From: an uncultured Rhodospirillales bacterium
GTDB lineage: Bacteria; Pseudomonadota; Alphaproteobacteria; Rhodospirillales; UBA2165
Direction of reading: 5' to 3'
Assembly: GCA_913055735.1 (NCBI GenBank)
Contig: CAJXKD010000001.1
Span: forward strand, 124,001-188,000
DNA: 64,000 bases
Below, in pieces: positions 56,357 through 64,000 of this stretch. Position 1 is the first letter of the stretch; the number at the start of each line of letters is the position of its first letter. A model generated the notes under the pieces. The model searched no databases. It was not told the origin of the DNA and saw only the letters and a list, made by a program, of their open reading frames with translations. The position numbers and the translations under genes are program-made.

Positions 56357-58642
56357 CTACTTCGTCGACGCCACGAAAACGCCGTCCCAATCGGGCGGCG
56401 GCGGCGTCTGTTCGAATGTCTCTATCCGCGAAATATAGAGGTCGCAAAGCGTATCGAGTTTGAACGCCTGCCCCGTCTTTCGGACCTCTTCCGCCAATTT
56501 TCGCGCGTCGTGCCAATCTCGCGATCTGTAGGCCGTCAGCATCCGGTCTTGCAACGCTTTGAGCGTCTGAAACGTCGGATCCGAGGCCAACGTTTCATCC
56601 CCCAGAAGCGCATATATCTTGATGCCCACTGATTTGCCCTTCACCTGAATGGTGTCCAACTCAAGGGTCGCAAAATCTGCGACCGCCGCCTGGGTGCCGG
56701 GTCCGACGATGATATCGACACCATAGGTCTTGGTCTGCGACTCCAGTCGCGACGCCGTGTTGACGGTATCGCCGAGAACCGAATAGTCCATCCTCTGGTA
56801 GGTGCCCATATTGCCCACCACGGCCTCACCCGTGTTGAGGCCAAGACCGACCCTCAATGGCACATGATCCGTTCCTCGCGCCTCGGCTTCACGCGCCAGT
56901 TGCGCGTTCAGCGGTTCCATCGCAGCAACCATCTCCAATGCCGCGCGGCAGCCGTCGCGACCGTGTTGGGGGTTGTCCAACGGCGCGTTCCAGAAGGCCA
57001 TGATGCAGTCGCCCATGTACTTATCGACCGTGCCTCGGCGCTTGAGGATGATGTCCGTTAACGGTGTCAAAAGCCGGTTGATGAGCTCCGTCAATCCTTC
57101 TGCATCGAACAACTCGGAAATTGCGGTGAAGCCGCGCACATCGCAAAACAGAATGGTCATATCCCGCTTCTCGCCACCAAGTGTGAGAAGCCTCGGGTTC
57201 TCGACAACGCGCCGCACCATGTCCGGGGAAAGATATTTGGAAAATGCGTCGCGGGTCTGGCGGCGCTGCGCCTCTTCGGACGAATAGCTCGTATAGGTCA
57301 GCGTAATGTAAATGATCAACGTCGAGATAACGGCAAAACCAGGATCGAATATCAGCCGCTTCTCAGTGAAAAAGACCCACGACATGCCAACAGTTGCGGC
57401 CGCCACAAGGAGGAAGAACAGCAATGTCCAGCGCGCACCGACCCACGGCACCAAGATGATAATGATCAGACCGCCGATCAGGGCGACGCCCATCTCGATG
57501 GAATCGGCAAAATTGGGGCGCGTCAAAAATGTTCCGGTGAGGATGGACTCGATCAGCTGGGCATGAACCTCAACGCCCGGAATAAAAGGCTCGGTCGGAA
57601 CGGTCTTGATATCTTTCAAGCCTTCGGCGGATGTGCCGATGAGAACGAGTTTTCCCTTGATCTTGTCCGGGTCGACGGCGCCCGACAAAATGTCTTTTGC
57701 GGAGACATACTTGTTCGCATCGGCTTGTGAAAAATAGGGCCACATACGTCCTATACGATCGGTGGGAACTTCCAGGCCGGGCGCGATGAGGACGCGGTAG
57801 ATTCCGGCATCGTCACCAAAGGCCTGAATAGTCGGCCGGCGCGCGGCGACACGCAATATTTCCAGAGACAATGCCGGTAGCACCAAGTCGCCATCGAGCA
57901 TCATCGCCGGTACGCGGCGCACGACACCATCGCGCTCGGGTAGAATTGACGCCATACCATGGCCGGCAGCACCTGGCTCGATGACCGCGTTGTTGCGCAA
58001 GACCCCGGGCACACTCGGTAAGAATGTTTCAGGGGGTCGTCCCCCGGCCTTGCCGCGCAACACGACGCGTGTACGCAGCGGCGGCCTGTTTGTATTCTCG
58101 GACGAGACGACCATCGCCTGGCCGAGCACAACACGTTCACTTTCGAGAATTGCCTCGGCAAAAACATGATCGCCGCTACGCAACGTCGTCAGTCGTCGTC
58201 GGGTGTCTTCATCGAGATCGGGCAGGCTTTTCGCAACATTCTCCCCCGACATGCGGTCCGCCTCGGGGAAGAAGAAGTCGAACCCGACGACCACGGCCCC
58301 CATGCCGCTCAGCCGGCGCACCATCTCGGCAATTTGCACCCGCGGCCAGGGCCATTGCCCGATCTCTGCCAGGCTCCCTTCGTCGATATCCACGATGACC
58401 ACGGGACTATTGGCCAGCAACGGTCTCGGCTTGATCTGCTGGTAATAATCGAAGGTCTTGAGGCGCAACGCCTGTAGCGGCCCAGGGTTATAGATGTCGT
58501 AGACGTAAACGCCCATGAACAGCGCTAATAGGATTAACGCTATCCCTCGCGCCTTACCCACAGGTACACGAATGCGGTCGATCAGCCGTTTGCGCGGGGC
58601 GGCGTTAGCCGCTACCGGGGCCGCTACTGGCGCCTTTGTCAT
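56357..58642 (-). CDS. CHASE2-domain adenylate/guanylate cyclase
   Basis: This 761-residue class III cyclase has an N-terminal membrane anchor (GIALILLALFMGVYVYDIY), a large extracytoplasmic CHASE2 sensor (about 60-385, with VVIVDIDEGSLAEIGQWPWP), three transmembrane helices at about 390-470 and a C-terminal catalytic domain. The metal-binding Asp residues are in ILFCDVRGFTAIS and KYMGDCIMAFWNAP. It should make cAMP in response to an unknown periplasmic signal. It is divergent from the exporter gene, and a CtrA-like box lies between them. Confidence 0.93.
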   Translation of the reverse strand: MTKAPVAAPVAANAAPRKRLIDRIRVPVGKARGIALILLALFMGVYVYDIYNPGPLQALRLKTFDYYQQIKPRPLLANSPVVIVDIDEGSLAEIGQWPWPRVQIAEMVRRLSGMGAVVVGFDFFFPEADRMSGENVAKSLPDLDEDTRRRLTTLRSGDHVFAEAILESERVVLGQAMVVSSENTNRPPLRTRVVLRGKAGGRPPETFLPSVPGVLRNNAVIEPGAAGHGMASILPERDGVVRRVPAMMLDGDLVLPALSLEILRVAARRPTIQAFGDDAGIYRVLIAPGLEVPTDRIGRMWPYFSQADANKYVSAKDILSGAVDPDKIKGKLVLIGTSAEGLKDIKTVPTEPFIPGVEVHAQLIESILTGTFLTRPNFADSIEMGVALIGGLIIIILVPWVGARWTLLFFLLVAAATVGMSWVFFTEKRLIFDPGFAVISTLIIYITLTYTSYSSEEAQRRQTRDAFSKYLSPDMVRRVVENPRLLTLGGEKRDMTILFCDVRGFTAISELFDAEGLTELINRLLTPLTDIILKRRGTVDKYMGDCIMAFWNAPLDNPQHGRDGCRAALEMVAAMEPLNAQLAREAEARGTDHVPLRVGLGLNTGEAVVGNMGTYQRMDYSVLGDTVNTASRLESQTKTYGVDIIVGPGTQAAVADFATLELDTIQVKGKSVGIKIYALLGDETLASDPTFQTLKALQDRMLTAYRSRDWHDARKLAEEVRKTGQAFKLDTLCDLYISRIETFEQTPPPPDWDGVFVASTK

Positions 58643-58695
58643 GAAAAAGCTTATACTCCCGCGCCATTGGAAGAGAAAAGGTTAACCATTACATT

Positions 58696-58710
58696 TTAAC
58701 TGCCAGTTAA
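58696..58710. promoter_or_regulatory. CtrA-like box in the cyclase/exporter divergent promoter
   Basis: TTAACTGCCAGTTAA fits TTAA-N7-TTAA and is itself nearly palindromic. It lies 54 bases before the cyclase start and 63 bases before the exporter start. Two further TTAA tracts flank it with other spacings. CtrA control of both genes is inferred. Confidence 0.55.
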
Positions 58711-58772
58711 ATCATCAAGTTAAATCACCATCTTTAGGGCGGGAGAAACCGCCACCGACGTTGTAACGGCCC

Positions 58773-60527
58773 ATGATTGAAAGTTCGTCGAGCAAATCCT
58801 GGCTTTGGCCGTTCCTGCGTCCAATGCGCAAGACATTCATCGAAATGCTGACCATGTCGGCATTCGTGAATTTGGTGGCACTGGCTGTTCCGGTTTTCAC
58901 CCTACAGGTCTATGACCGCGTGATTTTCAATGCCGGGCTGAGCACCTTGCAGGGGCTGGCCATCGGTGTCGTTCTCGCGGTGTTGTTCGATTATGCCATT
59001 CGGCAGTCGCGCGCGCGGATCATGCAAACCGTGGCGCTGCGCGTCGATGCCGATGTCGGCAAGCGGCTGTTCGACAAGGTTACGTCCCTGCCCCTATTGC
59101 ACCTCGAAAGTCAGACGTCCGGATACTGGCAATCGATCTTTCGCGATGTCGATCTGGTGCGCAACACGCTGTCCGGCGCACCGGCAATCCTGATCGCGGA
59201 TCTGCCGTTCACGATCATCTTTTTTGTCATCATCCTCACCATCGCGACGCCGGTAGTGCCGGTGTTGATCGTCATCTGGGCCCTCTATCTGTTTATCGCT
59301 TGGCGGTCATCGTCGGTAATGAACGCCGTCAGTCAGGACGAGCGCGCCGCCGCCCAAAGACGCGATCAATTGATCGCCGAATTGATTAACGGCCGCACTA
59401 CTGTCAAGGCACTCGGCCTCGAACGTGCGATGCGGCCGCTTTGGGTAAACGCGGCTGCCGAAAATATCGAACGCGCATCTCTTCGCGGCAGCAAGACCGA
59501 CAACTACGCCAATATCGGTGGATCTCTCTCGATGATCACCACGGTCGGCCTCACGACCGTCGGTGCCATTGCGATCATCAATCAGGAACTCACCATGGGG
59601 GCCCTTATCGCCGCCAATATGCTGAGCGGGCGCCTGCTGGGTCCCTTGAACCAGCTTGTCGGAACTTGGCGGGTCTATTCCAGTTTCCGGGATGCGGTAA
59701 ACCGTCTCGGCGACATATTTACCAGCGAGTCCGACCGCATCGACAAGGAAATGGAAATGAAACGGCCGGACGGCGAGATCGCCCTCCAGGACGTCTCGTT
59801 CCGATATAGCGAAGACGCTCCCAATGTCGTCGACGGCATCCGCATCGGCATCCGCGCCGGTGGCATGCACGCGCTGGTCGGGCGCAACGGTTGCGGCAAA
59901 ACGACCCTCATCAAGCTTATGCAAGGCTTGTACAAGCCGACCTCCGGCCGTGTCTTGCTGGACGGCGCCGATGTCTCGCAATTCAGCCGTCGCGAATTGG
60001 CCGAGTGGATCGGCTATGTCCCGCAGGAAACGGTTCTGTTTGCCGGCTCCGTGCGGGACAATATTGCGTACGGCGCGCCCGGCGCGAGTGACGAACAGGT
60101 GATCGAGGCCGCCACCGCCGCCGGCGTACACAAGTTCATCATCGACCTGCCGGACGGATATGCCTCAGAGATCGGCGAAGCCGGTCGTCTCCTGTCGGGC
60201 GGGCAGCGCCAACGCATTGCCATTGCACGCGCCCTCGTCGGTAACCCGTCGGTCCTCCTTCTCGACGAGCCGTCAGGTAACCTCGACCGTCAGGCCGAAG
60301 AGGAGTTGCGCGAAACATTGAGGGCCCTGGCGAAGGATCACACGGTGATCCTTGTGACGCATAGCCCGGTCCTGCTGCAGGGCTGCGACAATCTGATCGC
60401 CCTCGACAAAGGCAAGATCGCTCTGGCCGGTCCAGCAAAGGATATTCTCCCCCGCCTCATGGGGGGTGGCCGTCCGCGCCCGGCACAACCGGCCGCTGCT
60501 GAACCGTCGCCGGCCGGGAAAGGATAG
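58773..60527 (+). CDS. Type I secretion system permease/ATPase
   Basis: This 584-residue ABC exporter half-transporter has six transmembrane helices in the first 300 residues (for example LVALAVPVFTLQVYDRVIF) and an ATPase domain with Walker A GRNGCGKT at 370-377, LSGGQ at 474-478, Walker B LLLDEP at 495-500 and VTHSP. There is no N-terminal C39 peptidase or C39-like domain, which separates it from HlyB proper and places it with LapB/PrtD-like exporters. The HlyD gene follows after 4 bases. No obvious secreted RTX substrate is encoded in the window. Confidence 0.93.
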   Translation: MIESSSSKSWLWPFLRPMRKTFIEMLTMSAFVNLVALAVPVFTLQVYDRVIFNAGLSTLQGLAIGVVLAVLFDYAIRQSRARIMQTVALRVDADVGKRLFDKVTSLPLLHLESQTSGYWQSIFRDVDLVRNTLSGAPAILIADLPFTIIFFVIILTIATPVVPVLIVIWALYLFIAWRSSSVMNAVSQDERAAAQRRDQLIAELINGRTTVKALGLERAMRPLWVNAAAENIERASLRGSKTDNYANIGGSLSMITTVGLTTVGAIAIINQELTMGALIAANMLSGRLLGPLNQLVGTWRVYSSFRDAVNRLGDIFTSESDRIDKEMEMKRPDGEIALQDVSFRYSEDAPNVVDGIRIGIRAGGMHALVGRNGCGKTTLIKLMQGLYKPTSGRVLLDGADVSQFSRRELAEWIGYVPQETVLFAGSVRDNIAYGAPGASDEQVIEAATAAGVHKFIIDLPDGYASEIGEAGRLLSGGQRQRIAIARALVGNPSVLLLDEPSGNLDRQAEEELRETLRALAKDHTVILVTHSPVLLQGCDNLIALDKGKIALAGPAKDILPRLMGGGRPRPAQPAAAEPSPAGKG

Positions 60528-60531
60528 CGCG

Positions 60532-61824
60532 ATGGCCGATCGCTTGGACGCGCTTATCCAGTCCTATCCGATGCCGACATGGCGCGTGATCGCCTGGCCG
60601 ATCATTACATTGATCGCGGCCTTTTTTCTGTGGGCTTTCTTCGCCGAACTGGATGAAGTGACGGTGGCCGAAGGTGCGGTTGTCCCGCTCGGCGATCTCA
60701 CCGTTATCCAACATCTGGAAGGCGGACGTATTCTCGAGATCAACGCGCAGGAGGGCGCGCATGTTCATGCCGGCGACACGTTGCTTCGTCTTGATGTCGC
60801 ATCGGCCGGACTGAACCAAGAAGAGCTGCAGGTCCAACTCGACAATCAACTTGCCATTCAGGCCCGGTTGGATGCCGAAGCGTCGGGGAGCAGCCCCGAA
60901 TTTCCCGATGACCTACGCCGCCGGCAGCCGCGATTCGTATCGGCACAGCAACGCGCCTATGACGCCCGCAAACAGGAGTTGGATGCAACGCTCAACGTCC
61001 TCGACAATCAGATCCGTCAACGCGAGTTGGAGGTCCGTGAACTGAGCGCCAAACAAAAATCGGCGGCACGGAACCTAAACTTGGCAAAAGAGCGTCTGAA
61101 GAATTCCAGCGAACTGCTGGCCCAAAACCTCGTGCCGCGAAACGAGCACTTGCAACTGGAAGCCGAGGTGGAACAGCTCGAAAGCGAGATCCAAACGCTG
61201 GCCGCCGCCATCCCACGCGCCGCCGCCGGTGTTGAAGAAGCCCGCGCCCGCCTTCGCGAGACGACGGACCGCTTCCGCCGCGAAGCCCGCGACGAACTGG
61301 GCGAGGTAGAGGAGAGCATCGCCCGTCTGGCCGAAAACCTGAATGTGGCCGGCGAAAAAAGTGCTCGGCTCGACATCAAGACACCCGTCGACGGCATCGT
61401 GAAGAATATGCGCTATACCACGATCGGCGGCGTCGTGAAGCCGGGCGAGCCCATTCTGGAAATCGTGCCCACGGGCAGCAGGCTGGTGGTCGAGGCCCGC
61501 CTGAACCCCGTCGATCGTGGCTTCGTGGCCGAGGGGCAGCCGGCCCGCGTTAAGATTTCGACCTATGACTTCGTCCGCTACGGCGCCCTCGACGGCACCG
61601 TTTCGCTGGTCGCCCCCGATGTGACCAACGACCCCGACAAAGGGCCCTATTTCCAGGTACAGATCGAGACAGAGAGGACCTATTTGGGCCAATCCGAGGG
61701 CGAATTGCCCATCACCCCGGGCATGCAGGCAACCGTCGATATCCACACCGGTAGCCGTTCCGTCATCGATTTCCTGATCAAGCCTGTTCTAAAGATGAAA
61801 GCCGAGGCTTTCCGCGAACGTTAA
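60532..61824 (+). CDS. HlyD family type I secretion adaptor
   Basis: This 430-residue periplasmic adaptor has one transmembrane helix near residue 25 (WPIITLIAAFFLWAFFAEL), biotinyl-lipoyl-like halves (EGAVVPLGDLTVIQHLEGGR and KTPVDGIVKNMRYTTIGGVV) and a long coiled-coil hairpin between them (about 120-280). It connects the ABC exporter to TolC. The ATG at 60532 has GGAAAGGA upstream and lies 4 bases after the exporter stop. The C-terminal beta-barrel (PGMQATVDIHTGSRSVIDFL) is typical of the family. Confidence 0.93.
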   Translation: MADRLDALIQSYPMPTWRVIAWPIITLIAAFFLWAFFAELDEVTVAEGAVVPLGDLTVIQHLEGGRILEINAQEGAHVHAGDTLLRLDVASAGLNQEELQVQLDNQLAIQARLDAEASGSSPEFPDDLRRRQPRFVSAQQRAYDARKQELDATLNVLDNQIRQRELEVRELSAKQKSAARNLNLAKERLKNSSELLAQNLVPRNEHLQLEAEVEQLESEIQTLAAAIPRAAAGVEEARARLRETTDRFRREARDELGEVEESIARLAENLNVAGEKSARLDIKTPVDGIVKNMRYTTIGGVVKPGEPILEIVPTGSRLVVEARLNPVDRGFVAEGQPARVKISTYDFVRYGALDGTVSLVAPDVTNDPDKGPYFQVQIETERTYLGQSEGELPITPGMQATVDIHTGSRSVIDFLIKPVLKMKAEAFRER

Positions 61825-61964
61825 CCTTCGGCTGGCCCCGGCGTCGCCCCCGCCCCGGCAGCCGTGGCTGGTTGCCATTTTCCCAAGACTCCCCACATGT
61901 ATCGTGGATTTCCAGGCGCTTAGGGACCCTCCCGAAGGCGTTCGGAGTGCCGTGGGGGTAATGA

Positions 61965-62759
61965 ATGTCTTTCGGTACGATCTTCGGTTTTTTGTTTGCG
62001 ATGGCGCTTTTCGTCGGCGCCATCGTTCTGACAACGAACGATTTCCTGATCTTCTTCAGCATGCCGAGCTTCGTCATGGTTGTCGGCGGCACTCTCGCGT
62101 CTACCTTCGTGGCCTACGAAGCGCGCTATGTCGTGCTGGCGTTGCGTATGATCTGGCGTATCGTCTTTTCGCCGCGTATCAGCCGCAACCTTCTGAAATC
62201 GGAAGTCGGCCGTGTCATCCGTTGGGGTTACACGGTGCAGAAGTCGGGCCTTCCGGCACTGGAAACCGAAGCTAACAAACTGAAGAATACTGACCGGTTC
62301 ATGGCTTTCGGGATCGACATGGTGGTGTCAGGCTATTCGGGCGACGAAGTTCGCGAAATCCTCACCACGACCATTGAAACCACATTCGGGCGCAATGTCG
62401 TTCAAGCCTCCATTCTGCGATCCATGGGCGCGGTGTGCCCGGCCTTCGGCATGATCGGCACATTGGTCGGGTTGATCATCATGCTGCAACAGATGGGCGA
62501 GGACCCGACGCAACTCGGCATCGGCCTTGCGTTGGCGTTGGTGACCACCCTGTATGGTGTTTTGTTCGCCCGTCTGATCTTTATCCCCGCCGCCTCGAAG
62601 ATACAGCAGCGCGAGGAAATCGTCCGGTTCCGCAACTATCTCGTTGCCGAAGGTTTGTCCCTTCTCGCCGAGCGCCGCAGCCCTCGCTACATCCAGGACA
62701 AGATGAACAGCTATCTCGACCCGGCAATCCATTTCAGCATCGACAAGATGCGCCGGTAA
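61965..62759 (+). CDS. motA: MotA-type proton-channel stator protein
   Basis: This 264-residue membrane protein has four predicted transmembrane helices. FFSMPSFVMVVGGTLASTFV and the cytoplasmic loop are MotA-like, and CPAFGMIGTLVGLIIMLQQM followed by LALVTTLYGVLFARLIF holds the conserved Pro and Thr-Thr-x-x-Gly of the channel helices. MotA/MotB channels drive flagella, but the same fold powers other envelope machines. The pair starts 140 bases after hlyD on the same strand, so it may belong to the secretion operon. No flagellar gene is in the window. Confidence 0.88.
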   Translation: MSFGTIFGFLFAMALFVGAIVLTTNDFLIFFSMPSFVMVVGGTLASTFVAYEARYVVLALRMIWRIVFSPRISRNLLKSEVGRVIRWGYTVQKSGLPALETEANKLKNTDRFMAFGIDMVVSGYSGDEVREILTTTIETTFGRNVVQASILRSMGAVCPAFGMIGTLVGLIIMLQQMGEDPTQLGIGLALALVTTLYGVLFARLIFIPAASKIQQREEIVRFRNYLVAEGLSLLAERRSPRYIQDKMNSYLDPAIHFSIDKMRR

Positions 62760-62780
62760 CGGAGAGAAGGGAGGCCCCGG

Positions 62781-63521
62781 ATGCCTTTTCCCCCACCCCC
62801 ATCGTCCAAGGACGACGAAGAAAGCGAAGACAGCTGGCTGGTTACCTATGCCGACGCCATCACGCTGCTTATGGCCTTCTTCATCATGCTGGTTTCGTTC
62901 TCGAAGGTCGATTTGGACCTCTACGACAAGGTGCGCTCGGGCATGTCGGCGGAATTCGCGGATAAAAAGACGGAAGATCCCGCCGATACACTGAAGCGCG
63001 AAATCGAAGACATCGTGCTCGACCTGGACGTCTCGGAGGTCGTGACCGTCTCCACGGACTCCCGCGGTATTGCCATCGAGCTTGATGCCAACGCTTTTTT
63101 CCGTCCGGGCTCCGCTGAATTGGTGGATGGAGCGGCGGCGGTCCTGCAGGCGACCTTCAAGGAAATCTCAGCCCCCATCTACGAACGGTTCAACGTCCAG
63201 GTCGAGGGCCACACGGACGATATTCCCATCAACACGCCGCAATTCCCCTCGAACTGGGAGCTCTCGACGGCACGGGCGTCGACCGTGATCCGCTTCTTTG
63301 TCGATCAGGAGATGGACCCGCACCGCATGAAGGCCATCGGTTTCGCCGACACGCGGCCGAAATTGGCCAACCGCGATGAAAACGGCGAGGCGATCCCGGA
63401 AAACCAGGCACAAAACCGGCGTGTGATCATCCGGGTCAACCGTGACCAACTGTTCAACCCGATAAAAATACCGAAATTCCGCCGAAACGCGGAAGACATC
63501 CGCAGCGTACCCTTACGCTAG
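62781..63521 (+). CDS. motB: MotB-type stator protein with OmpA peptidoglycan-binding domain
   Basis: This 246-residue protein has one transmembrane helix (WLVTYADAITLLMAFFIMLV) in which Asp25 is the proton-carrying residue of MotB proteins. The C-terminal OmpA-like domain (about 105-230) contains NVQVEGHTDDIPINTPQF and NWELSTARASTVIRFF, the peptidoglycan-binding signature. GGGAGG precedes the ATG, and it lies 21 bases after motA. As with motA, a role in flagellar rotation or in energising the adjacent type I secretion system are both possible. Confidence 0.88.
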   Translation: MPFPPPPSSKDDEESEDSWLVTYADAITLLMAFFIMLVSFSKVDLDLYDKVRSGMSAEFADKKTEDPADTLKREIEDIVLDLDVSEVVTVSTDSRGIAIELDANAFFRPGSAELVDGAAAVLQATFKEISAPIYERFNVQVEGHTDDIPINTPQFPSNWELSTARASTVIRFFVDQEMDPHRMKAIGFADTRPKLANRDENGEAIPENQAQNRRVIIRVNRDQLFNPIKIPKFRRNAEDIRSVPLR

Positions 63522-63554
63522 TACCGCAATCGGTAGGCTGATCAGCTGCGGCGC

Positions 63555-64000
63555 TCAGTCGAGCGAAAAATCCATCTGCTCACGGACAACGAACGCGCCA
63601 TCCCATTCGTTCGCCGCGTCCTCGGCCAGCCGGTCCATAAACGCATCGTCGTGATCGGGGTCGTGGTGAAAAATCCCCATCCGCTTTACGTTGGCCGCCC
63701 GGCACAGCTTGACGCCTTCGACCCAGGTAGAGTGCCCCCAACCGACCCGATGGGGGAATTCCTCCTCGGTATAGGTCGAATCGTAAAACACCAGATCGGC
63801 GCCCTCGATCAGACCGAGGATATTCTGATCCGGCTCACCCGGAATATGCTCCGTGTCGGTGATCAGACACACGGACTTGCCGTTATAGTCGATGCGATAA
63901 CCGGTCGCTTCGTTGGGATGGTTCAGCGGCGTCGTCCGAATCGTCGCGCCGCCGCCATTACCGAGTTTGAAGCTGTCGCCGGCGGCGAAATCCTCGAAAT
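63555..64000 (-). CDS. Metallo-beta-lactamase-fold hydrolase, partial
   Basis: The C-terminal 148 residues are in the window; the frame stays open through base 64000, so the start lies beyond the right edge. TTPLNHPNEATGYRIDYNGK and VCLITDTEH are a MBL-fold core with the His and Asp metal ligands, and GIFHHDPDHDD gives the late His-His-x-Pro. It resembles MBL proteins related to class II cAMP phosphodiesterases and PhnP, but the catalytic N-terminal HxHxDH motif is not visible, so substrate and activity remain open. It converges on motB. Confidence 0.85.
   Translation of the reverse strand, partial: FEDFAAGDSFKLGNGGGATIRTTPLNHPNEATGYRIDYNGKSVCLITDTEHIPGEPDQNILGLIEGADLVFYDSTYTEEEFPHRVGWGHSTWVEGVKLCRAANVKRMGIFHHDPDHDDAFMDRLAEDAANEWDGAFVVREQMDFSLD

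Noticed and set aside
1..64000. CRISPR arrays, insertion sequences, prophage genes, rRNA
   Set aside because: I looked for regularly spaced repeats, transposase motifs and rRNA sequences and saw none.

Overview
The window looks like a chromosomal segment of a GC-rich alphaproteobacterium, probably Rhodospirillales-like. The evidence is PopZ (an alphaproteobacterial pole organiser), the gene orders dgt-argS-SPOR-nagZ-M50-scpA-scpB and tatABC-serS-surE-pcm, the pcm-tolC-popZ-valS block, and CtrA-like TTAA-N7-TTAA boxes. I see no phage, insertion sequence or CRISPR array.

Layout. (1) 22-13009, leftward: a dense housekeeping run from dgt down to pcm, with many 1-8 base overlaps. It includes a TatABC translocase and one unrecognised 388-residue protein between scpB and tatA. 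(2) 13178-23811: short units with mixed strands: erpA, exonuclease III, a GFA-like zinc protein, an SDR, a cyclic-nucleotide-binding protein, a TauD-type dioxygenase, a CBS protein, a methyltransferase, ilvD, a MarR regulator, a Tat-exported dienelactone hydrolase and a MetE-C-like protein. (3) 23817-29005, leftward: an iron-related operon (imelysin, di-heme DUF1111 oxidoreductase, imelysin-like protein, Tat-exported DUF1513 protein) behind a Fur-box-like site. (4) 29184-36263, leftward: an LpxR-like protein, valS, popZ, a TolC protein and a second pcm, followed by tRNA-Cys and tRNA-Asn. (5) 37129-44682: an accessory quorum-sensing island with a LuxR receptor-regulator, an orphan solute-binding protein, a PhyH-type dioxygenase, a LuxI acyl-homoserine-lactone synthase, a coupled 86-residue protein, a cytochrome P450 and an AMP-forming acid ligase. 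A near-consensus lux box lies in the luxI/phyH divergent promoter. (6) 45267-53981: a small membrane protein, a hidden SelW-like selenoprotein gene with an in-frame TGA, a CBS protein, a receiver protein, a subtilisin-like protease and a 1611-residue hybrid kinase with eight PAS-like domains and a GAF domain. (7) 55012-63521: a type I secretion set (TolC, ABC exporter, HlyD) plus a MotA/MotB pair, with a CHASE2 adenylate cyclase on the other strand. A metallo-beta-lactamase-fold protein runs off the right edge.

The two observations I rate highest are the unannotated selenoprotein (45612-45827, Cys-Val-Gln-Sec motif, SECIS-like hairpin just after the TGA) and the LuxR/LuxI island, whose P450, ligase and dioxygenase suggest an unusual signal or a signal-controlled small molecule. 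A third is the MotAB-like pair beside a type I secretion system, which resembles the logic of the Salmonella SPI-4 (Sii) system. All assignments come from reading motifs by eye; no database search was run.
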